A stretch of DNA of 64,000 bases from Fibrobacterota bacterium (GCA_028287505.1 JAQBPN010000130.1:62001-126000); one strand, 5' to 3'. Positions 52,559 to 63,525 are shown, counted from the first letter of the stretch. Numbers and translations are program-made. Notes: a model not told the origin generated them from the letters alone.

Positions 52559-54588
52559 GGCACGGCCCCCAACTTCTGTATGCGCGAAGGCCGGCCGGAG
52601 CCGTTGTCGAAAGCGATGAAAAGGCTTTTGTCGGCGGCGCGATAGGCGATGCCCTCGGGCTTCCGGCCGCCGAAACCGCGCAGGCGTTCCGGCCGGGAGG
52701 CCCCGGCCCGCAACCGCCACAGTTCGCCCAGATGCCCGCCTCGATCCTCCGCGCCGCCGGCGCTGCCCGTGGACAGGATATAGGCGTCGCCCTCCACCAT
52801 CAGGAGGTCGGAAATCCCGCAAGGGACTCCGGTCTCCAGGTCTTTCAATTCCACGGCCTTCCAGATGCCGATCTTCCCGGAGGCGGCAGCGGTTCTTCCG
52901 GCGGCTGTTCCATCCAACACGGCCTTGGCGTCGGCGAGGCGCAGGATCACGGCCTTTCCGCCCAGGAGCGGGCGCTTGCAACCCAACAGCAAGGCGCCGT
53001 CGCGCCAAGCCATGCCTTCGATATCCAAGGAGCTGTCCGCGATGGCGCCGGCGACATACCCGGCCCATTCCTCCCCCGGATTCTCCCGCGCCGCATTCTC
53101 GAGAAGATCCGTAAGCGACACTTTACCGTTCAGTTCCAGGGTCCAGCCTTTGCGTTTCGCGCGCACCAGCAGCTTGCGCGTGTCCGGGATCTTCCCTTTC
53201 TTGTTGAGGCTCTGGCTGGAAGCCACGTAGATGGAACCGTCGTCCCCGGCGGTGATGGATTCCATGTCGTTCATCTTCTCCAGACCGATGATGCCGGTCT
53301 CGCGCTCCTTGCGGAAGGCCGAGTCCAGAAGAAAGAGCACCGGGGCCTTCTTGGGCGTGTCATCGCTGATGACCAGGAACCGGCCCAGGTCCTCCAGGTA
53401 GAGGAGACCGGAAGCTTCGATGCCCGGCAATTCCGCGCCCGTATCCGCCGCGGTCGATGCGGACGGCGCGGCGCTCCCGGATATAGGCTGCGCGGCCGCG
53501 GGCCGGGCCGGAGACGGGAACAGGCCGGCGCTGGCGCTGGCATTGGGACTTGCGCCCACAGGGGCGGGAGCCTTCGTTTCCGGCCCGGACAAGGCGATGG
53601 TCACCTTTTCACCCAGCAGGAACCGGTTATCCGGCGGAAGCCTGACGATGATCTCGCGTCCCCAAATCTGGATATCCGATCGCTTCCTCAGCCGCTCCGG
53701 ATACTCCACGATGCGCGCCCCCACACCGACGACCTCGCCAGCGATGCGGCTCTTCCCGTCATGGCTGGACTGGACCGTGACCTTCTGATTCACCGCCACC
53801 CGGCTGTAGACGTCCTCGTGGATGTAGCCGCGCACGAAAGACGGCGATTCGGCATGGAGCGTAAGGATGGGGGCGAAAGCCGGAACCTTCTCGCCCTCCT
53901 TGAAATTCACGGAGCCGATGAGCCCGTGGATCTGCGCGGTCATAATCAGGCCCGATTTCTCCTCCTGGAGCATTCCGAGTTCGTCTTCGAGGCGGCGCAC
54001 CTGCTCGACGAGAGGCTCGCCGGAGGAAGAGAGGGCGTTGCTCAGCCGATCGACATAGATCCGGGACGGATCGCCTGCCAGCTCCAGCATCTTCCTGAGG
54101 CTCTCAAGCTTGATCCTGACGGGATTGCCCGCATCGTCCTCCTGCTTGGCGGATGCCTTGTCCTTATCCAGGCTCCTGAGTTGGGAAACCAGCTGCTTAT
54201 TGAGTTCGAGCTGCGCCTCCAACTCCCGGATCTCGTCCCGCAACCCGCCGACGCGCTCCTGCTGCTCCGCCCGCAGTTGGCGGATCTCGGACTTGGACAG
54301 CGTGGCATGGGCGGTTTTGCGGGTGCGGAGCTCGTTGAGTTCATGGCTGATCCGGGAGATGTCCTGCTCGAGCTCGGGGTTGTACAGCTCCAGCAAGGTG
54401 TCTCCGCGGGCGACCATGCGGCCCTGCTCGACGTAAATCCTGCGGATCTCCACGGGACTCCGGGAGCTTACCGCGATCTCCTTGGTGTCCGCTATGCCGT
54501 ACAACGTGTCCGGCTCGGAGCGGTAGAATGCGGTGAGGCCGATGAGGGCGGCGGCGGCGATCGCGCAGGCCCAGTAAAGGGTTTTCAT
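52555..54588 (-). CDS. HlyD-like membrane-fusion protein fused to a C-terminal propeller-like domain
   Basis: This 677-aa protein has a membrane anchor (about 6-22), a lipoyl/HlyD start (VEIRRIYVEQGRMVARGDTL), coiled coils (about 80-230), and a beta-barrel adaptor region (about 290-385). A Pro/Ala-rich linker follows, then a domain (about 450-677) with SGLLYLEDLGRFLVISD, SLDIEGMAWRDGALLLGCK and GISDLLMVEGDAYILS, the repeat form of a propeller (DUF3616-like). Typical HlyD proteins end without such a domain. ATG 54588 overlaps the DUF4956 stop (TGATG) with GGAG nearby. Confidence 0.75.
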   Translation of the reverse strand: MKTLYWACAIAAAALIGLTAFYRSEPDTLYGIADTKEIAVSSRSPVEIRRIYVEQGRMVARGDTLLELYNPELEQDISRISHELNELRTRKTAHATLSKSEIRQLRAEQQERVGGLRDEIRELEAQLELNKQLVSQLRSLDKDKASAKQEDDAGNPVRIKLESLRKMLELAGDPSRIYVDRLSNALSSSGEPLVEQVRRLEDELGMLQEEKSGLIMTAQIHGLIGSVNFKEGEKVPAFAPILTLHAESPSFVRGYIHEDVYSRVAVNQKVTVQSSHDGKSRIAGEVVGVGARIVEYPERLRKRSDIQIWGREIIVRLPPDNRFLLGEKVTIALSGPETKAPAPVGASPNASASAGLFPSPARPAAAQPISGSAAPSASTAADTGAELPGIEASGLLYLEDLGRFLVISDDTPKKAPVLFLLDSAFRKERETGIIGLEKMNDMESITAGDDGSIYVASSQSLNKKGKIPDTRKLLVRAKRKGWTLELNGKVSLTDLLENAARENPGEEWAGYVAGAIADSSLDIEGMAWRDGALLLGCKRPLLGGKAVILRLADAKAVLDGTAAGRTAAASGKIGIWKAVELKDLETGVPCGISDLLMVEGDAYILSTGSAGGAEDRGGHLGELWRLRAGASRPERLRGFGGRKPEGIAYRAADKSLFIAFDNGSGRPSRIQKLGAVP

Positions 54589-55271
54589 CAGATCTCCACC
54601 GTGGTTTCCTGGAGCATGAGATTCACGTCCTTGGCCGTCCCCAGCCTGCGGATCCCGTCCACGAGGCCGTCCCGGGTCTTGCCGAATCGGAGCTTGACGT
54701 GATAGGCGTACTCCAGCCGGCTTCCCTGCGTGGTCTCCCGCAGGGTGATGAGGGCGAAGTTCCGGCAATGATCCTTGAGGATGCCCTCCAGGCCGGTCCT
54801 TTCGCCGGCATCGCTCGGGATGTTGAAGCGCAGCAGGCCGTCGTAATGGCGGTACTCGCCCAGCGGCGAATAATAGAGAAGCGTCGCCGCCAGGCAGAAG
54901 CCCGCGGTGCCGATAACGGCGATGCCGTAGCCGAACACGCCGCAGGCGATTCCCGAAGCGATGGAAGCGAACATGAAGATGATGTCGCGCGGATCTTTGA
55001 ACGAAGTACGGAACCGGATGATGGAAAGGGCGCCCATCATGCCCAGGCCGCGGGCCAGGTTGTCGCCGATGGCCTGCATCACGGTCCCGGCCACGATGGA
55101 GCTGAGGATCATGGCCTGCAGGAAATTCCGGGAATAGGAAAGTCCGCGAAAGGTCTTCTCGTACGTGACGGCGATGGCCGTGGACAGCAGGAAGGAAAGC
55201 AGGACGGTATAGAGGATGCTGACGAACGAAGGGTTGGCGGAGGTCGTCTGCAAAGTCAGGAAATCAAGCAT
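54588..55271 (-). CDS. DUF4956-family membrane protein
   Basis: This 227-aa protein has about four membrane helices (about 16-38, 50-66, 97-117 and 122-134) and a soluble C-terminal part (about 145-227). It has the conserved GLGMMGALSIIRFRTSFKDP stretch between helices. DUF4956 proteins are typical partners of VTC-domain enzymes. It is the first gene of the five-gene minus-strand operon ending at 48865. Confidence 0.88.
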   Translation of the reverse strand: MLDFLTLQTTSANPSFVSILYTVLLSFLLSTAIAVTYEKTFRGLSYSRNFLQAMILSSIVAGTVMQAIGDNLARGLGMMGALSIIRFRTSFKDPRDIIFMFASIASGIACGVFGYGIAVIGTAGFCLAATLLYYSPLGEYRHYDGLLRFNIPSDAGERTGLEGILKDHCRNFALITLRETTQGSRLEYAYHVKLRFGKTRDGLVDGIRRLGTAKDVNLMLQETTVEI

Positions 55272-55380
55272 TTAGGCGAAGCCTTTCTGAGCGAAAGCCT
55301 TCCGGGAGACCCGAAAGGCGCTTGTAGATCAAGTATTGATTCAATCGGCGGTCGGGATAATCGGCGGACCCTTCCAGCCC

Positions 55381-57429
55381 TCACTGCTTACTGAACCCGG
55401 GATAGGGCCGGGCCTGCTTGATGAGGATTATCGGACTCCCATTCGGATCGTCCATGGGCTGATCGAGTTTGAAATCCACTTCCATGCCCCACCATTTGGA
55501 GGCATCCTTTCCATATAGGGGTTGGTAGTACTTTTGGATTTCCTTCAAAGCCATCCCCAGCATATGGGTCTGGGCGGTGGTCAAAACCGTCGTTCCCTTG
55601 GGAACGAGGCTGGAATGGGCGATGAAGACGATGGGCTGCCCGGGCATGTCGTAATGGTAGACGAATTCATCGGTGGTAACTCCGGCGGTGGGCGCCACGA
55701 CTTCCTCATCGCCTCCTATCTGCGTATTGACGTAGAACCCCGGTTCCAGGCCGGACTCGTCGAACGGGTTGGCGGTGCTCGCGACGCCGTTGGCCTCCTC
55801 GTCGGGGAAAGCCGGATGCACCAGCAAGGCCATTCCCACCGATTTGTGGTCGATGCTGCGATACGTGCGTTCTTCGAAGGATCGGAAGAACCAAACGCCG
55901 GACCAGACGTTCTTGAGCGCATCGAAGATGGTTTTCACGGGATCGTCCAGGAGTCCGGCATGCGATTCGTAGAGGCCGGCGCCCGTGAACCCGTCAAGAT
56001 CTTCGGCGTTTGTGCTGGAACGGAAGCGGATCCTGTTGACGCCGGGGAATTCCTTGAGGACCATTTTCATCACCGCGTCCGCGAAGGCTGAATCGAGGGG
56101 AGCGGAGCGGATGGCATCGCGCAGCCGCTTCAAGCGCCTGTCCCGCTCCCCCGGATCTCCCGTGAACTTGGGATCCGCAAGCCACTTGTCCACACTGTCA
56201 TTGAATCCATGCTGTTGCATGTGCTGCCAGTAATAGAAGACGGGAATGCCGAAAGCCTTATGGAACTTGATCTGCGTGGTGTCCATGTGCGGAAAGGTGC
56301 CGTAATTGCTGGCCTTGCCGCCATAGGCGGGAATCGCTTTCTTGATGGCTTCGCCCAGGCTCAGGTTCTTCAGATCGAGGATATCCCCCACCGGCAGCAA
56401 TTCCTTGGCCGTGGTATCCATGTGGGCTATGCTGACGGCCGTCGGCTTGTGGGCTTCCCACCAGGCATCGGCTTCCACTTGGGTCACTTCCGTCACCGAA
56501 TAGGAGTCGGGGCCCACCACAAGCTTCACCCATTTCCCCTCAAGGGCGAGGAGCTTTTGATCGGTAACGGCTCCGTGGAGGCCCATATTCGGGATGCCGC
56601 GGTTTTGCGAAAGCACATTGATATGGGAGAGGGGGGTCTGGAACTCCTGCGTGATGATTCCGCTCGTGACCGAGATGTCGTTGGGCACGGCGTCGAGAAC
56701 CACGATGTCGCGGAATCCCACATATTCCGTTTCCAGATCTTTCGCGGTGGTGAAGACCAGCCTGCCGATGCCGGTCGCGTAATTGAGAGGCTGATAATCG
56801 ATGCCTTGGAAGAGTTTTTCCGATGTGATGATTTTCACCGAAGCGGGGAGCTTTTTCGCCTCAAGCTCCACGGCTTGGGAACTCGGATGGAAATACAGGC
56901 TGTCCCCGCAATAGCAGGCATCGGCAATTTTATTATAGGCCGTGGTTATCATTTCCGCGCTGGCGTTGTCATAGGGCGCGATTTCATAGGCCCAGATTCC
57001 CGGACCCTCGTAGCGGGTGACAGTGCCCAGGATAAAGCGCCGGTCAGGGCTGTAGTATTCCGTCTGATTGAATTGGGACAGCGGCGGCACGATGGGCTTG
57101 CCGTTTCCGGAGAGGTTGGAAGAGGTGAACTGCCAATGGATTTTGTATTCCTTGCTGTTCTGGAAATACAGGGCGCCCCCGTCCGCCAAGTCGATGACGG
57201 ATTTGAGCGAAGTCGCCCCGGGGATGGTCGCGTCCAAGGGCACGGAGGACAAGGCCGTGAAGTCGTCTTTGCATCCGATGGAATGGGAATAGGCGGGAGC
57301 GTCTCCATTGGCGATGGCGCATTCCCAGCTTTTGGGCGCGGCGGTCGAAGCACGCTCGCAGGAAGAGCTCAACAGGGCCAAAGCGCAAGCCAGCATCGGA
57401 AACAGGACGGTGGGTTTGCGCGCCATCAT
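55381..57429 (-). CDS. Exported PEP/pyruvate-binding (PPDK/PpsA-like) protein
   Basis: This 682-aa protein has a signal segment with possible lipobox Cys24 (SSSC, weak). A phosphohistidine-type swivel domain with His269 (FQTPLSHINVLSQNRGIP) precedes an ATP-grasp PPDK N-terminal domain with RFRSSTNAEDLDGFTGAG (about 467-484). In PEP synthase and PPDK the order is reversed: ATP-grasp first. Exposure outside the cytoplasm, where ATP is scarce, is odd. The start codon overlaps the upstream lipoprotein stop (ATGATG). Confidence 0.75.
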   Translation of the reverse strand: MMARKPTVLFPMLACALALLSSSCERASTAAPKSWECAIANGDAPAYSHSIGCKDDFTALSSVPLDATIPGATSLKSVIDLADGGALYFQNSKEYKIHWQFTSSNLSGNGKPIVPPLSQFNQTEYYSPDRRFILGTVTRYEGPGIWAYEIAPYDNASAEMITTAYNKIADACYCGDSLYFHPSSQAVELEAKKLPASVKIITSEKLFQGIDYQPLNYATGIGRLVFTTAKDLETEYVGFRDIVVLDAVPNDISVTSGIITQEFQTPLSHINVLSQNRGIPNMGLHGAVTDQKLLALEGKWVKLVVGPDSYSVTEVTQVEADAWWEAHKPTAVSIAHMDTTAKELLPVGDILDLKNLSLGEAIKKAIPAYGGKASNYGTFPHMDTTQIKFHKAFGIPVFYYWQHMQQHGFNDSVDKWLADPKFTGDPGERDRRLKRLRDAIRSAPLDSAFADAVMKMVLKEFPGVNRIRFRSSTNAEDLDGFTGAGLYESHAGLLDDPVKTIFDALKNVWSGVWFFRSFEERTYRSIDHKSVGMALLVHPAFPDEEANGVASTANPFDESGLEPGFYVNTQIGGDEEVVAPTAGVTTDEFVYHYDMPGQPIVFIAHSSLVPKGTTVLTTAQTHMLGMALKEIQKYYQPLYGKDASKWWGMEVDFKLDQPMDDPNGSPIILIKQARPYPGFSKQ

Positions 57430-58382
57430 TTGCACTGGAGGTCCTTCTGGCAGGTTTGGCCGTCCGGGCACCCGTCATTGTCTTCGCAAGAGATGAGGCC
57501 GGGAATGATGAGCGCTTTGGTGATGCCGGACTCGAGGACCAGGTCCACATGCACCGCCGCATTGGTACTGGTCGCTTTCCTCGAGATGCCGATATTGGGA
57601 TATCCGGAAACGCCCAACGCCTTGAGTTGATCCACCAGGGCGGCCGCTATTTCCAGCTTGCCGTCGTCGGGGCCTTCGCATTCGATTTTCCCCTTGATCC
57701 CGCCATGATGGCTGATATCGACCGCGACGGAGATCACGGTGGCTCCCGCGCTTTTCGGCGGCGTCCATTCCAGGCTGATCGGTTTGCCGTCGGCGAGGGT
57801 CAGGCTGTCGGTGAGAACCTCCAACGGGCTGATTCCGACCGCGGACACCGTGAAGGCGGAAGCGCCGGTATCCCCGCTGGCGGAGAACGTAACGGCATCG
57901 CCTTCGGCGAACGGAGGGAAGTCGAGGATGATTCCGCCGGTGGGCTGGTAACTGTTGACCACCGGATCCATGGCGAAGGAAACCGCGCCGGATTTCGTCT
58001 TCAGCCCGGTCACGCTCACCCTTCCGATTCCGACCGACTTGGGGAAATCCCGGCATTGGTTGTCCTCAACGCAGATGGCTCCGCTGCCGCAAGACTGTTC
58101 GCAGAACGGAACCCTCGGCTTCAGGAGCCGGCATTCACCGCTTTTCGCGGCTTCCTCCCAGATGAGGGACGACGGCGCGGGGCCCGTGTATACCTTGCCC
58201 AGCACCGAGGTGAATCCTTGCGATATATCCGTCGGAGCCACCAGGGAGACCTGGAAGCTGCCGGAGGTCGCATGGGTTCCCGTTGCCGGCTTTCCATCAT
58301 CGCCGGGATCATTCGTGCAGGCGAAAACGAACAGGAAGAGAGGCAAAACCCGGAATGGAAAACTCGATCTGGAATGTTTCAT
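57426..58382 (-). CDS. Lipoprotein with beta domains
   Basis: This 318-aa protein has a signal peptide with lipobox FVFAC (FAC at about 22-24), a Cys pair region (CEQSCGSGAICVEDNQC, about 105-120) and beta-rich repeats (such as GIGRVSVTGLKTKSGAVSF). It ends with a Cys-rich tail (CEDNDGCPDGQTCQKDLQCK). The two cysteine clusters resemble small EGF/dickerin-like folds. It is cotranslated with the PEP-binding protein. Confidence 0.65.
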   Translation of the reverse strand: MKHSRSSFPFRVLPLFLFVFACTNDPGDDGKPATGTHATSGSFQVSLVAPTDISQGFTSVLGKVYTGPAPSSLIWEEAAKSGECRLLKPRVPFCEQSCGSGAICVEDNQCRDFPKSVGIGRVSVTGLKTKSGAVSFAMDPVVNSYQPTGGIILDFPPFAEGDAVTFSASGDTGASAFTVSAVGISPLEVLTDSLTLADGKPISLEWTPPKSAGATVISVAVDISHHGGIKGKIECEGPDDGKLEIAAALVDQLKALGVSGYPNIGISRKATSTNAAVHVDLVLESGITKALIIPGLISCEDNDGCPDGQTCQKDLQCK

Positions 58383-58399
58383 CGATGTCTCTTCCCGGT

Positions 58400-59737
58400 T
58401 CATGGATTGAAAGCGAAGCAATAGAATCCGCCATAGCCGCCGCCCGAGCCGACGATGGGGTTGTTGGGATCGGACCCGCCGGTTTCCACCAGGTTGACGC
58501 CGACGCCGCAGCCGCCTTCGTCCTGGCCCGAGATCCAATTGATGCGGTTGCCGGCCGGAAAGGAGAAGCCCGTGCGCGGGCGGCCGGAGGTGGTGGCGCT
58601 CGACGTCCAGCTCAGGCAGGTGGCGGTGGGGCCGTATAGTTTACCCGTGGCGTCCGAGCCGGTCAGGAAGTGGTGATTGTCCTCTTCCGGCTTGGTCGGA
58701 TCGGGCCGGTGGTTGGGGATGCCGTCTTCGTTGGGGAGATCCACCTGTATGATCGGATCCCCGTTCGCGGGACGGGTGCCCAGGAGGTCCGCCTTCTTCG
58801 GCGCGAGCATCCTGCCGACGCGATCGTACCAAGGGCCCTCTCCGATCCGATCGATGGCGTTGGCCGGCTTACCGGCGTTATCCACGCTGACGCTCAGGAA
58901 GGCGCGCCAGCCCCTGGACGCGGAGCCGGGCATGCTCATCTCGGCCAGGCCGGCGCAGATCTTGTCCGCTCCCCGCAAGCCCGCCCCGTTTCCCGTTTCC
59001 CCGAATCGCAAATCCCCGCCGAAGCCTTTCTGGTTGCCGGAAAGGGTTTGCAGACCCTTCAGGCTGGTCACAAAGAAACTGAAATGCGGAGCGTTCTCCT
59101 TGATCATCTTCACCTTGACGCCGGAGGTATCCGAGCTCCCCAGGTTCAGGTAGTATTTCAGGTATCCGGTTTTCGTCGCCGTCAGCACGTCATAGGCCGC
59201 CGTAGCGCCCTGGGCCGCATTCTTGGCCAGGGCGGATTGCCCGGCGGGATTCCCGAGGCTTACCGGAGAAGCCCGCAAGGCGCCATCGATGGAAAAGGCC
59301 GTCACCACGGTCTCAAGCGGGCCCGACTTCACTTTGTAGAAACCGACGCCGGAACCGATCTCCAGCAACTTCACGGCATGCGACCCGGCATCCAGCTGCC
59401 GGCGTAGCGAGGAAAGCGCCTTGCCGTCGATCCCGAAGGCCGTGATCGTGATTTCGGATCGCTCTGCGAGGGAAATGAACATCGAGCCTTCGCGGATGGC
59501 GGCGATGGGCGCTCGTGGAACCGCATTCAGGATGGAAGTGTTCCCGCTCAGGGAAAAACTGCCGTCCGGGGCCGACGTCGTCGTCTCGCCGGAATTTTCC
59601 AGCTTGAGGGACGCCGCGGCAATCGGCGCGCCCGCGGAGTCCGTGACGATGCCGCTGACCTTCTGGCCGAACGCCGCTTGCGCCGCCAGCATCGCGCCTG
59701 CCGTCAGCACCGCCCGCATTTGTTTCCGCATCTTCAT
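58400..59737 (-). CDS. Secreted carboxypeptidase-regulatory/DUF1554-like protein (copy 1)
   Basis: This 445-aa protein has a signal peptide (about 1-24) and a carboxypeptidase-regulatory-like Ig fold (about 27-80, KVSGIVTDSAGAPIAAASLK). A middle beta region follows, with the Fibrobacter-type GFYKVKSGPLETVVTAFSI pattern. A C-terminal DUF1554/endostatin-like domain (about 225-445) has GNGAGLRGADKICAGLAEMS, WRAFLSVSVDN and final GGGYGGFYCF. AAGGAG precedes ATG 59737. It is one of two tandem paralogues. Confidence 0.78.
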   Translation of the reverse strand: MKMRKQMRAVLTAGAMLAAQAAFGQKVSGIVTDSAGAPIAAASLKLENSGETTTSAPDGSFSLSGNTSILNAVPRAPIAAIREGSMFISLAERSEITITAFGIDGKALSSLRRQLDAGSHAVKLLEIGSGVGFYKVKSGPLETVVTAFSIDGALRASPVSLGNPAGQSALAKNAAQGATAAYDVLTATKTGYLKYYLNLGSSDTSGVKVKMIKENAPHFSFFVTSLKGLQTLSGNQKGFGGDLRFGETGNGAGLRGADKICAGLAEMSMPGSASRGWRAFLSVSVDNAGKPANAIDRIGEGPWYDRVGRMLAPKKADLLGTRPANGDPIIQVDLPNEDGIPNHRPDPTKPEEDNHHFLTGSDATGKLYGPTATCLSWTSSATTSGRPRTGFSFPAGNRINWISGQDEGGCGVGVNLVETGGSDPNNPIVGSGGGYGGFYCFAFNP

Positions 59738-59768
59738 AATGGCTCCTTAAGGATAGTCCGTTCCCGGT

Positions 59769-61139
59769 TCATGGATTGAGGGCGAAGCAATAGAATCCGC
59801 CGTAGCCGCCGCCGCCGCCGATGATGATGGATCCGGGAGGCGCGACGCCGGCATCGACGATTTCGAACCCGGCAGCGCAGCCGGGCGCATCCCACGTGGA
59901 GATCCAATTCTGGCCGGTCTTGTTGCCGCCCACGGCGGAAGCGCTTCTGGGCCAGGAAAAGCCGCAGCTCGGTTTGCCGTTCACGGAGGAGCCGTCGGAC
60001 GTAGTCCAATCCTTGCAGGTTGAGGTCGTCGACTTCAGCTTTCCGGTCGAATCCGAGCCGGTGACGGTATGGTGGTTGTCGACAATCGGTTGGGTCGGAT
60101 CGGGCCTATGGTTGGGGATCCCGTCTTCGTTGGGAAGATCCACTTGTATGATGGGATCGCCGTTCCTGGGCCGGGTGAACAACAAATCGGCCCGGGTCGG
60201 GGCCATGACCCTGCCGAGGCGATCATACCAGGGGCCTTCTCCGATCCGATCGATGGCGTTGACCTTTTTCCCGTAGGTATCGGCGGTGACGCTCAGGAAG
60301 GCGCGCCAGCCCTTGACCGAAGCGCCCGGCATGCTCCTCTCGGCGATGGCTGCGCAGATCTTGTCCGCTCCCCGCAAGCCCGCCCCCGGGCCCGTTTCCC
60401 CGAATCTGAAATCGCCGCCGAATCCGTTCTGGCTGCCCGAAAGGCTTTGCATGGCCTTCATGCTTGTCACGAAGTAGCTGAACTTCGGGGCGCCCTCCTT
60501 GATCATCTTGATCTTGAGGTCGCTCGCATCCGAAGCCGTCACGCTCACGTAGGCTTTCTGAAAACCTGATTTCGCCGCGGAAACGATATCGTACAATGCC
60601 GCCGCGCTTGCCGCGGATTTCGCCAAGAGGGATTGCGGAGCGGATGAGCCGGGGTTTGCGGACGCGCTTCGCAATGCGCCTTCGATGGAAACCGCGCGCA
60701 CCACGATCTCGTAAGTCTCCGAGGCTATCCTGTAGAAACAGACTCCGGACCCGATACCCGGCGGCTGCACGCTATGCGACCCGGCCTCCAAGCGCCGCCG
60801 TATCGACGAGACCGCGTTCCCCCGGAGCCCGTAGGCCGTGATCGTGATGTCGGATTTTTCCGGGAGGGACAGGAACAACGATCCCTCGCGGATGACGGCC
60901 ATCGCCTCCTGCGGGCGCGCACTATGTATTGCGGTTCCCGTGGCCAATGAAAAACGCCCATCCGCTCCGGTGGTGGCGGTCAGGCCGGCATTTTCGAGCC
61001 GGAGGCCGGCCCCGGAAATCGGCGTGCCGGCGGAGTCCGTGACGATACCGCTGATGCCGATGCTTTGGGCCCGGAGGCCACGGCCGAAGAAAAGCATGAC
61101 GGCAGCGGCCAACAATAGATGGTATCTCGATTGGGGCAT
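59769..61139 (-). CDS. Secreted carboxypeptidase-regulatory/DUF1554-like protein (copy 2)
   Basis: This 456-aa protein has the same layout as copy 1: signal peptide (about 1-23), SGIVTDSAGTPISGAGLRLE, a middle region (GVCFYRIASETYEIVVRAVS) and the DUF1554-like end (GPGAGLRGADKICAAIAERS, WRAFLSVTADTYG and GGGYGGFYCFALNP). The conserved DNA continues 8-10 bases past both stop codons, so the copies arose by tandem duplication. The role is unknown; surface adhesion or display is plausible. Confidence 0.78.
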   Translation of the reverse strand: MPQSRYHLLLAAAVMLFFGRGLRAQSIGISGIVTDSAGTPISGAGLRLENAGLTATTGADGRFSLATGTAIHSARPQEAMAVIREGSLFLSLPEKSDITITAYGLRGNAVSSIRRRLEAGSHSVQPPGIGSGVCFYRIASETYEIVVRAVSIEGALRSASANPGSSAPQSLLAKSAASAAALYDIVSAAKSGFQKAYVSVTASDASDLKIKMIKEGAPKFSYFVTSMKAMQSLSGSQNGFGGDFRFGETGPGAGLRGADKICAAIAERSMPGASVKGWRAFLSVTADTYGKKVNAIDRIGEGPWYDRLGRVMAPTRADLLFTRPRNGDPIIQVDLPNEDGIPNHRPDPTQPIVDNHHTVTGSDSTGKLKSTTSTCKDWTTSDGSSVNGKPSCGFSWPRSASAVGGNKTGQNWISTWDAPGCAAGFEIVDAGVAPPGSIIIGGGGGYGGFYCFALNP

Positions 61140-61148
61140 GTGTCCCTC

Positions 61149-61709
61149 TTAGGTGGAAAGAAGTGGAAAAACCGGGTGGCAAAGCCCGCCGTCCCGGACG
61201 AATGCGCCGGCGGTAAGGGCATTGAGGAGAGGTCGGTTTCTATCGGGGGAGAGTCGTTCCGCGCGGAGGCTGGGGAGGCGGCGGAAAAGGAGGATTCCCG
61301 GGGAGGATCGGCCGGAGACAAGGCGCGCCTCCACCGGAGGGCCTTGTGAGCGCGGAAGGCCCAGAACCATGGGGATGCAAGGAATTCCGTTCGCGTCCAT
61401 CCAGCCGCCGCGGGCTATTCCCCCCGGCCCCATGCTTATCGGACCAAGTTGAAGGGAGTGCCGGCACGGCGGAACCGAATGCTCCGCGACCTCCGGATTC
61501 GGCGCGAGGCGGGCGGCCGGACCGTGAACGGGCGGCGTCATCCCGACGAAGCGATCGGACGGGTGGATGATGGGGAGCCCTAAATGGCCGCACTCAATGC
61601 AGTCCTGTTCCGAATCCGGATCGGCATCCTCGGCGAAGCAGTCGTCCAGGCTCGAGCCCAGCAGCAACATTGCCAGCGCCATGACCTTGCGGAGGATCGG
61701 CTTATTCAT
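61149..61709 (-). CDS. Small exported Cys-containing protein of unknown function
   Basis: This 186-aa protein has a signal peptide (about 1-25, LLLGSSLDDCFA) and then a Gly/Pro-rich body with a Cys pair (DCIEC). It ends just before the DUF1554-like gene (9-base gap). AAAGG precedes ATG 61709. I do not recognise the family, and composition alone cannot exclude a chance frame. Confidence 0.5.
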   Translation of the reverse strand: MNKPILRKVMALAMLLLGSSLDDCFAEDADPDSEQDCIECGHLGLPIIHPSDRFVGMTPPVHGPAARLAPNPEVAEHSVPPCRHSLQLGPISMGPGGIARGGWMDANGIPCIPMVLGLPRSQGPPVEARLVSGRSSPGILLFRRLPSLRAERLSPDRNRPLLNALTAGAFVRDGGLCHPVFPLLST

Positions 61710-61733
61710 GGACGCCTTTCGGCTCCATGGCAA

Positions 61734-62061
61734 GCGACACCCGAATAAACACCCCAGTAGTCAATTTGAAATTCCGTCGAAACCCCACCACAACCAATCA
61801 GTAACCCACATAATATATCGAATCGAAAAATCCTGCGCTGCGAACCATTGAGTACGGTAACCGCCAAATCGGGGAAACCGGTTCCCTTCCTGTTCTCGGA
61901 TGTTCTCGGATCATCGCCTGCGGAAGATCGATTTCCTCGGGTCCGGTTTTTTCCGCTTTGGCCGGAATGCCTCGGTTTTGTCGAAATTTATCCGCCAGGC
62001 TCCCTGCCGGCCCTGGCGAGAATTCCCCTTTTTTCTTGATTTTGCTAGATTCGGCAATGAC
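61734..62061. other. Leader region of trpE
   Basis: This gap between a minus-strand gene and trpE is divergent and must hold promoters for both sides. TAGATT at 62046-62051 is a possible -10 for trpE, but no good -35 is seen. No leader peptide with tandem Trp codons or attenuator could be found. Confidence 0.35.
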
Positions 62062-63521
<1,460 letters not shown>

Positions 63522-63525
<4 letters not shown>

